A DNA stretch of 64,000 nucleotides from Neostapfia colusana (Eukaryota > Streptophyta > Magnoliopsida > Poales > Poaceae): the NCBI GenBank assembly GCA_030760725.1, contig JASWHV010000013.1:43232787-43296786 (forward strand), read 5' to 3'. The position numbers were made by a program, and so were the translations under genes. Below the pieces are notes generated by a model, which made no database searches, was not told where the DNA came from, and saw only the letters and a list, made by a program, of their open reading frames with translations. Shown here one piece after another: positions 58,117 to 64,000 of the stretch. How positions within the stretch are numbered: position 1 is the stretch's first letter; each line of letters opens with the position of its first letter.

Positions 58117-60065
58117 AGAAGAGATTGACAACAGCCCCAGTGTTGGTTATGCCAGATATGCAGAAGAATTTCACAGTGTACTGCGATGCCTCTGGGAACG
58201 GGTTGAGATGTGTTCTCATGCAAGAAGGGCATGTCGTGGCATATGCATCCCGGCAGCTTCGGGAGCACGAGAAAAACTATCCTACACATGACTTAGAACT
58301 AGCCGCAGTGGTACACGCGTTGAAAATTTGGCGGCACTATTTGATGGGGAAGAGGACCGAGATATATACGGATCATAAGAGTTTGAAGTACATTTTCACA
58401 CAGCCAGATCTCAACCTCAGAAAAAGGAGATGGTTAGAGCTAATCAATGACTTTGATGTGGGCATCAACTATCATCCCGGGAAAGCAAACGTCGTGGCCG
58501 ATGCTTTGAGTCGGAAAGTGCAGGTCAATAAGTTGAGCTTGAAGGACATGCCAGCAGAATTGAAGGACGAGGTTATAAGGCTCAATCTATGTCTAGTAAA
58601 TAGTGGTGAAGCCATCGCCATGGAAGTGGACTCCACACTAGAGCGAGACATATGCGAGGGTCAAAAGAATGATGAGAAGATACAAGAGATCAGACAACTC
58701 ATCAAGGAAAATAAAGCTCCTGGTTTTAGAGAGGATGAACAAGGAACGGTGTGGCACGGGAAAAGAATCTGTGTGCCAGAAGTAAAGGAGATCCGTGAAA
58801 TGATTTTGAAGGAGGCTCATGATTCTGACTATTCCATTCATCCTGGGAGTACAAAGATGTATCAGGACCTCAAAAGCAGGTATCGGTGGTATGGCATGAA
58901 GTGATATGTCGCGGAACATGTTGCCCTATGTGACACATGTCAGTTGGTGAAAGCAGAAAATCAACAACCCACGGGATTATTGCAACCACTCAAAGTGCCT
59001 GAATGGAAATGGGAAGAAATCAGCATGGATTTCATCATGGGATTGCCTAGGACCCAATCAGGATATGATTCGATATGGGTCATCATTGATAGGCTAACCA
59101 AGGTAGCTCATTTCATCCCCGTGAAAGAAAGCTACAGCGGATCCAAATTGGCAGAGTTGTACATGTCAAGGATCGTGTGTTACCATGGAGTGCCAAAGAA
59201 GATTGTGTCGGATCGAGGGACACAGTTCACCTCAAGGTTCTGGCAGAAGTTGCACGAAACCATGGGAACCCATCTGAACTTTAGTTCTGCCTATCATCCC
59301 AAAACTGACGGGCAGACGGAGAGAACCAATCAGATCCTTGAAGATATGCTGAGGGCATGTGCACTCAAAAACAATAGGAGTTGGGACAAGAACTTACCGT
59401 ATGCGGAGTTTTCCTATAACAACATCTATCAAGCTAGTATGAAGATGTCACCGTTTGAAGCTTTGTATGGGAGGAAGTGCAGAACTCCCCTATTTTGGAA
59501 CCAAACAGGGGAAAGTAAAGTGTTTGGTCCCGTGGTACTACAAGAAGCCGAGGCGAAGGTGAGGGAAATTCGCGATAACTTGAGGATAGCACAGACACGC
59601 CAAAAGAGCTATGCCGATGTACGAAGAAGAGAGCTCATTTTCAACGTGGGGGACTATGTCTATCTCAAGGTGTCCCCTATCAGAGGACTTCGTCGGTTCA
59701 AGGTGAAAGAGAAGTTGTCACCTTGATACATCGGACCCTTTCAAGTTTTGGAGAGGAAAGGCGAAGTGGCGTATCAACTAGATTTACCGGCTCGTCTATC
59801 GGATGTGCACGATGTATTCCATGTGTCACAACTCAAGAAATGCCTGAGGACGCCTGAGGAGGTGTTACCCATGAATGAAGTGGACGTAGCTGAGGATTTG
59901 TCTTATGCCGAGCAACCATACAAGATTTTGGAGACAATGGAACGCCTCACCAGAAATAAAAGAATCTGGATGTGCAAGGTGCAGTGGAAGCATCACTCAG
60001 AAGAGGAAGCCACCTGGGAGCAGGAAGATGAGCTAAAGGCACAATTTCCGGAATTGTTTTCTTAG
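58056..60065 (+). pseudogene. Tekay-type RNase H, integrase and chromodomain, two stops
   Basis: One frame from 58056 carries RNase H ([46 protein letters not shown]) and the integrase zinc finger (H-x-H in [14 protein letters not shown] near 58937). The integrase core has D in SMDFIMGLP, D in VSDRGTQF and E near HPKTDGQTERTNQ. The GPF motif and a C-terminal chromodomain (YKILETMERLTRNKRIW, WKHHSEEEATWEQEDEL) follow. TGA stops at 58902-58904 and 59724-59726 replace expected Arg (CGA-to-TGA). The chromodomain is thought to steer integration to heterochromatin. Confidence 0.92.
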
Positions 60066-60110
60066 AACCACCAATCTCGAGGACGAGATTTCTTTTAAGG
60101 GGGGTAGAGC
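60066..60110 (+). other. PPT region of the Tekay-type element
   Basis: TCTCGAGGACGAGATTTCTT is followed by the purine tract TTTAAGGGGGGTAGAGC just before the LTR. The same block, slightly altered, is translated at the end of the family B protease. Confidence 0.9.
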
Positions 60111-63100
60111 TGTAACACCCCAAAATTTTGTTAAGACCCTAAATCATGTTAAGAGGGGAATTTAAAAATTTTTGGACGTGTTGCATGTTTTGCAAAAATT
60201 CAAATTCAAACTGGAATTCAAATTAAACTCAAATCAGAAAAGAAATAGAAAAAGAAAAAGAGAAAACAGAAAAAAAAACCAGCCAGTGGGCCGCAACCCA
60301 CCAGCCGGCCCACCAGGCAACCGCGCCAGCCCGCGCCGCGCGCGCTCCTTCCTCCCACTGACAGGCGGGGCCCGCCAGCCCTTCTTCTACCTCGCGCCCT
60401 CGCCGGACCCTCTCTCACCCGAATCGAAACCGATCGGGAATTCTCGCGTATCCCAGCCGAATTTCGTTCGGGGGCGACGCAAACTCGATCTAAACCACCC
60501 CGTCGCCCTCCCCCGTCTATAAAAACCCCGGCCTCGTTCTGTTTTTCCCACGCAATCTGCTGTTTTTCCTCCGGTGAGAACCGAGCCTTCTCCGGTGAAA
60601 TCTGGCCGATCTACGCTCGGAAATTCCGATCTAACTCGTTAGTCTTGATCAACCGCCTCCGGGGAACCTTGCAGGTGCAGAAAACTCGGTGACTTGCGGT
60701 GTAAACACAGCGCCGACGAGCCTCGCCGTGAATTCACCTCGGACCTCGTCACCGATCACCTTCCAGGACCTCCGAGCTCAAGAAAACCCCCGAGGTGAGA
60801 TCCCCGACCTCCCCTCCACCGATCTATGCCATAAAATCACAGTTCTAGGAGGAATTCTCGAAGATCCAAAAATCTCCGGCGAGATCGCCGCTTCCCGCCG
60901 CCGTGCGCCGCCGGCAGCGCCGCCCGCGCTCGATCAGAGCGACGTGGCCGCTTGTGCGCCGTTTATTTTAAATCGCACGGTAGGGTTTAAATCCCCGCGT
61001 ACCGGTTCGACGTTATAATCTCAGCCGTCGGTTTAAAATCGGACGGTCCATGTCAGCCCCGCGTTATAAAGACTGGAAATCTTACGTGCTACCCCCTGGG
61101 GTTCTCGGGAAATAAGAGCTAGCCCCGGAAACTTCTGATCTAGCCCCTGGAACTTCAGAAAATCATGTAAATTCATTTAAAAATCAGTTTTAGCCCCTGA
61201 ACTTAATAAAAATTAGGAAAAACTCCTCTGTTATGTATAGCTAGACCCTGAAAATTGTTAAAATAATATTATAGACCCTGTAGTGGTGTGAGTTTACCTT
61301 TTTAGCCCTGTTTAGTATTTAATTTAGGAAATTGAATATGTGGCTAGTGTTTAAAATTTAAAAAGTGGGACAAACATATTGTCAAAATTAAATTAAAAAC
61401 TTTCTCAGTATTTAGAAAACTTTGGAGTGATATAAAAATATATTTTGGTCTGAAATGAATCTGTTTAATTTATTATTCACATTTAGGGACACATTTTTAA
61501 GTAAAGAATAGTTCTGGAAAATAGGGAAAATAATTGTAAAATAGTTTACATCAAAGGAAAAGGTCAAAAATATATTAGTAAATATTTTAGATCAGAACCT
61601 ATTCTGTTTAGATGATGTGTCTTGTTATTTTCATAATAAAGTTCACATTTAGGCATAGGAAATAAATCTGAAAATATAGCAACTAGTAAATGATAAATGG
61701 AGTTCTGAAATCCAAAGAATTCAGTTTAGGGTTGGTAGAAATTATGAAGACACATATGGAAAAGGAAAATACCTTTCATGCATACTAGGTAGCTAAAAGG
61801 TATAGTAATTGAATATAAGGAATTTATTTAAGTTGGAAACTCATATATATAGTATGTAAGTATAAATGTGAACACAAAAGTAGGAATCATATACACATGA
61901 TTAAAAGTGCATGCAAGCCACAAATCAACACACATAGAGTAACCACAACACATACAATGGTGAATGACTTTCATGAATATGAATGTGTGGTTTGTATGAA
62001 GTGGAAGTGTGAACTATGTCTTATGGATTGTTGTTTTTTTCTCTTGCTATGTGTGATGGTATGATGTAGAACCTGCTCAAGAGCAAGTCATTCCTTTCCA
62101 AGATCAGGACTATCCATTTCAAGAGCAGCAGGAAGGAGGCAAGTGTCCTTGACCACTTTGATCCTATGCTAGGATATGTAGCTAGAATTATTTGCATTGT
62201 CAAATGAAAATATGAAACCCATGCTAGAATGTTTCCCTAGAATTGCATTACCTTGTTTCCTTGTAGCTTGGGTTGGATTTATTTTATCATGTCATTTATT
62301 ATTATGCATATGCTTAGCCATGCTTAGAATGGGATATTTGGGATATGAGATCATCAGTTTATTCTACCATACTCTTGAATGAGATATTGTGAGTTATGTA
62401 GAGGTAGGGATCAAGGCAAGTTGGATGTTTTGTTTGTGTGCTGGGTGCACGAGACTCGGGTTTGTGTTTAGTACTTGCCTGGATCCTAAGGACCGGTTCA
62501 TGGAGAATGTAACCTGGCTTTACAGTGCCAACCACATGCTGAGATGGGGCAGCTTGGCCAATTAATTAGGTGTATCCCCGGCGTAGTATGGGTGTGTTGG
62601 ATGGTGCGGGGAATAGGTGTCAGCTGGACTACCATATGAACCGCAAGGCTCAAGAGGGGGCCACTGCAGCGGGGTTGGAGCCTCTTGTATGCTGTTAGGG
62701 GTGAAACCTAAGTGGGCCCACGCTCGTCGGGAATCCCTTTGTAAAGGCTTCGTAGTGATCTCCTGGCTACACACCTGGGAAGTGTGAATGTGGTTCGTAG
62801 CCACTGGCATAATGGAGGTTCTTTTAGTCCACCCGGCAACGGGGGATGAAATCACTACATGTGGGTACAATGGTACAAACTCTGCAGAGTTAAAACTGGC
62901 ATGACAGCCGTGCTCACGGTCAAGAGCGGCTTGGACTTATTCATGATTAGAGGATTGATGGTTTTGGAAGTTGTGGATGTTAAGCGGGGAGCTTAACATT
63001 GGAAATGATGTTATGGTATTGGATTATGATGATGGGATGGGAGATTGGAACCATTTCACCTCTGTAGTAATGTAGGTGCTTAAAAAGCTAAGGTGATAGG

Positions 63101-63539
63101 TATTAATTGCGTAGTGCTTTAATCATGAGTTTCACCTTTCCTTGATCTAGCCATGCATGAAGTAATTTTCCCACACTTGCTGAGTACCATTGGTACTCAA
63201 CCTTGCATATTTGTTGGTTTATATTGCTGCTCAGGTCAAGATAATGAGGGGGTGTATAATGACCAAGACTTTGGACCAGAAGAAGGTTTCTAGGTTCATG
63301 GAGACCCCGGGCAACGCCTGTGATGGAGCCCTCAAGAATAATATTCCGCTGCTAGTTTATTTACTTGTGACGAACTTATTATTGTCCATCGAGACATTTA
63401 CTATGTAAGACTTACTTATATTCGACACCTGGCTTGTAATAAATGGTGCTTCACTATTTGTCATCACATGTATGAGAAAATGATCCTGGCATACATGTGA
63501 TATTCACTTGGTTGTTCTTCGGAAAAACCGGGTGTGACA
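60111..63539 (+). repeat. 3' LTR of the Tekay-type element
   Basis: Partner of 50884-54297, with very few differences visible. It retains AATAAA at 63438-63443, within the 19 bp missing from the 5' LTR. Confidence 0.93.
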
Positions 63540-63632
63540 CTACCCCCCTAGGCGAGGCGGCCTAGCGCCCGCGCTGAGGCAGGCGTGCCTAGGCGGGCGC
63601 CTAAGGACGCCTTTTGGATCGCTGATTTTTTC

Positions 63633-64000
63633 TACTAAAATTCAACTAATTATCACAAAAGGAAACCTATAGAAAGATTCTAGAGAGAGGTGAGTTTGAC
63701 AAGTTAGATAAAAGGAGCTCAAAAATCATATGTTTGCTAACGATTATTCGTGACATACATGTATTAGTTATCAAGATAGCCCGAAAACAAAGCAACTAGT
63801 AAGTCCATGATAAATGAAAACCTTCTATACACAATCACAGTAATATATCAACCAACCACCGTAACATAAAATGACCAAATCATCATAACATACGGCGGTT
63901 TCAGAGACAGAAAAACTAATTGTTCCTCCACTGTACCTTATCTTAAGTATGGTATCAACTTGACATTTTGAACAGTATGATAGGGTGATAGTTACCCTAA
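63633..64000. other. AT-rich flank, possibly copia LTR remnant
   Basis: No coding content. It would join 50325-50368 after removal of the hAT-like element. Nothing else was recognised. Confidence 0.3.

Larger units (their letters stand above)
50884..63539 (+). mobile_element. Tekay-type Ty3/gypsy chromovirus, complete but decayed
   Basis: LTRs of about 3.4 kb (50884-54297, 60111-63539) start TGTAACACCCC and end GGGTGTGACA. A 5-bp target duplication flanks them, CTATC on the left and CTACC on the right, with one mismatch. Order inside: PBS, pre-gag ORF, gag with CCHC, protease, RT, RNase H, integrase, chromodomain, PPT. The domain order and the C-terminal chromodomain define a chromovirus; LTR length and sequence suggest the Tekay/Del clade. 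Several stops and frameshifts make this copy inactive, though the LTRs look close to identical. Confidence 0.93.
50369..63624. mobile_element. Short hAT-like DNA transposon interrupted by the Tekay element
   Basis: Ends CAAGGTTCTAAAAGGCG (left) and, reversed, CAGCGATCCAAAAGGCG (right) match at 13 of 17 positions. They are flanked by the 8-bp direct repeat ATTTTTTC (50361-50368 and 63625-63632). An 8-bp duplication and CA-starting TIRs fit hAT elements. Without the 12.7-kb insert the element is about 0.6 kb, with GGCGCCTAGGCG-type subterminal repeats and no transposase, hence non-autonomous. Confidence 0.7.

Overview
The window looks like intergenic heterochromatin from a plant, almost certainly a grass. 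The lineages present point that way: a CRM-like chromovirus, Sirevirus-type Ty1/copia elements, Tekay-type chromoviruses with LTRs above 3 kb, CACTA (En/Spm) elements with TNP2 transposase, and a hAT-like element. I found no host gene, rRNA, tRNA or CRISPR array. Essentially every reading frame with recognisable content belongs to a transposable element, and nearly all are broken. The species cannot be fixed from the sequence; a panicoid grass is my guess.

Layout. (1) 1-2325: 3' end of a CRM-like Ty3/gypsy element (+). It sits in a family-B-like LTR (2326-3611, minus), which sits in the 3' end of Sirevirus #1 (3612-6563, +). That in turn sits in a Tekay-type LTR fragment (6564-11693, +), also split by a non-autonomous CACTA element (7112-9967, TSD CAT). 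(2) That LTR interrupts the integrase of element C, a minus-strand Ty3/gypsy element. C's RNase H, RT, protease and gag occupy 11694-14907; its gag start, a pre-gag ORF, PBS and 5' LTR occupy 32971-35908. (3) C's gag is split by an 18-kb CACTA element (14908-32970, TSD CTT) carrying TNP2 and TnpA-like genes, which itself holds a nearly intact 9.7-kb Sirevirus #2 (15049-24786, TSD ATATA). (4) C's 5' LTR is cut by the family-B tandem array (35909-49563): LTR-gag/PR-LTR-gag/PR-truncated LTR, with no RT or integrase. (5) 49564-50368 is mostly unassigned. (6) 50369-63624 is a short hAT-like element (8-bp TSD) holding a full 12.7-kb Tekay-type element (50884-63539) with a pre-gag ORF, gag-PR, RT-RNaseH, integrase and chromodomain. 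(7) The flank to 64000 is AT-rich, perhaps a copia LTR remnant.

How the parts relate. Family B keeps only gag and protease but shares PBS type, PPT and LTR blocks with the coding Tekay element, so it is probably a non-autonomous passenger of such elements. CACTA #1 is likely a deletion derivative of the CACTA #2 family, and TNP2/TnpA of such a copy would act on both ends. The most unusual signals are a coiled-coil pre-gag ORF in two gypsy elements, a tandem array of LTR-end/PBS-like units in the family-B leader, a protease frame running through the PPT into the LTR, arrays of about fifteen G-box modules upstream of the family-B TATA box, and a run of amber stops explained by CAG-to-TAG change.
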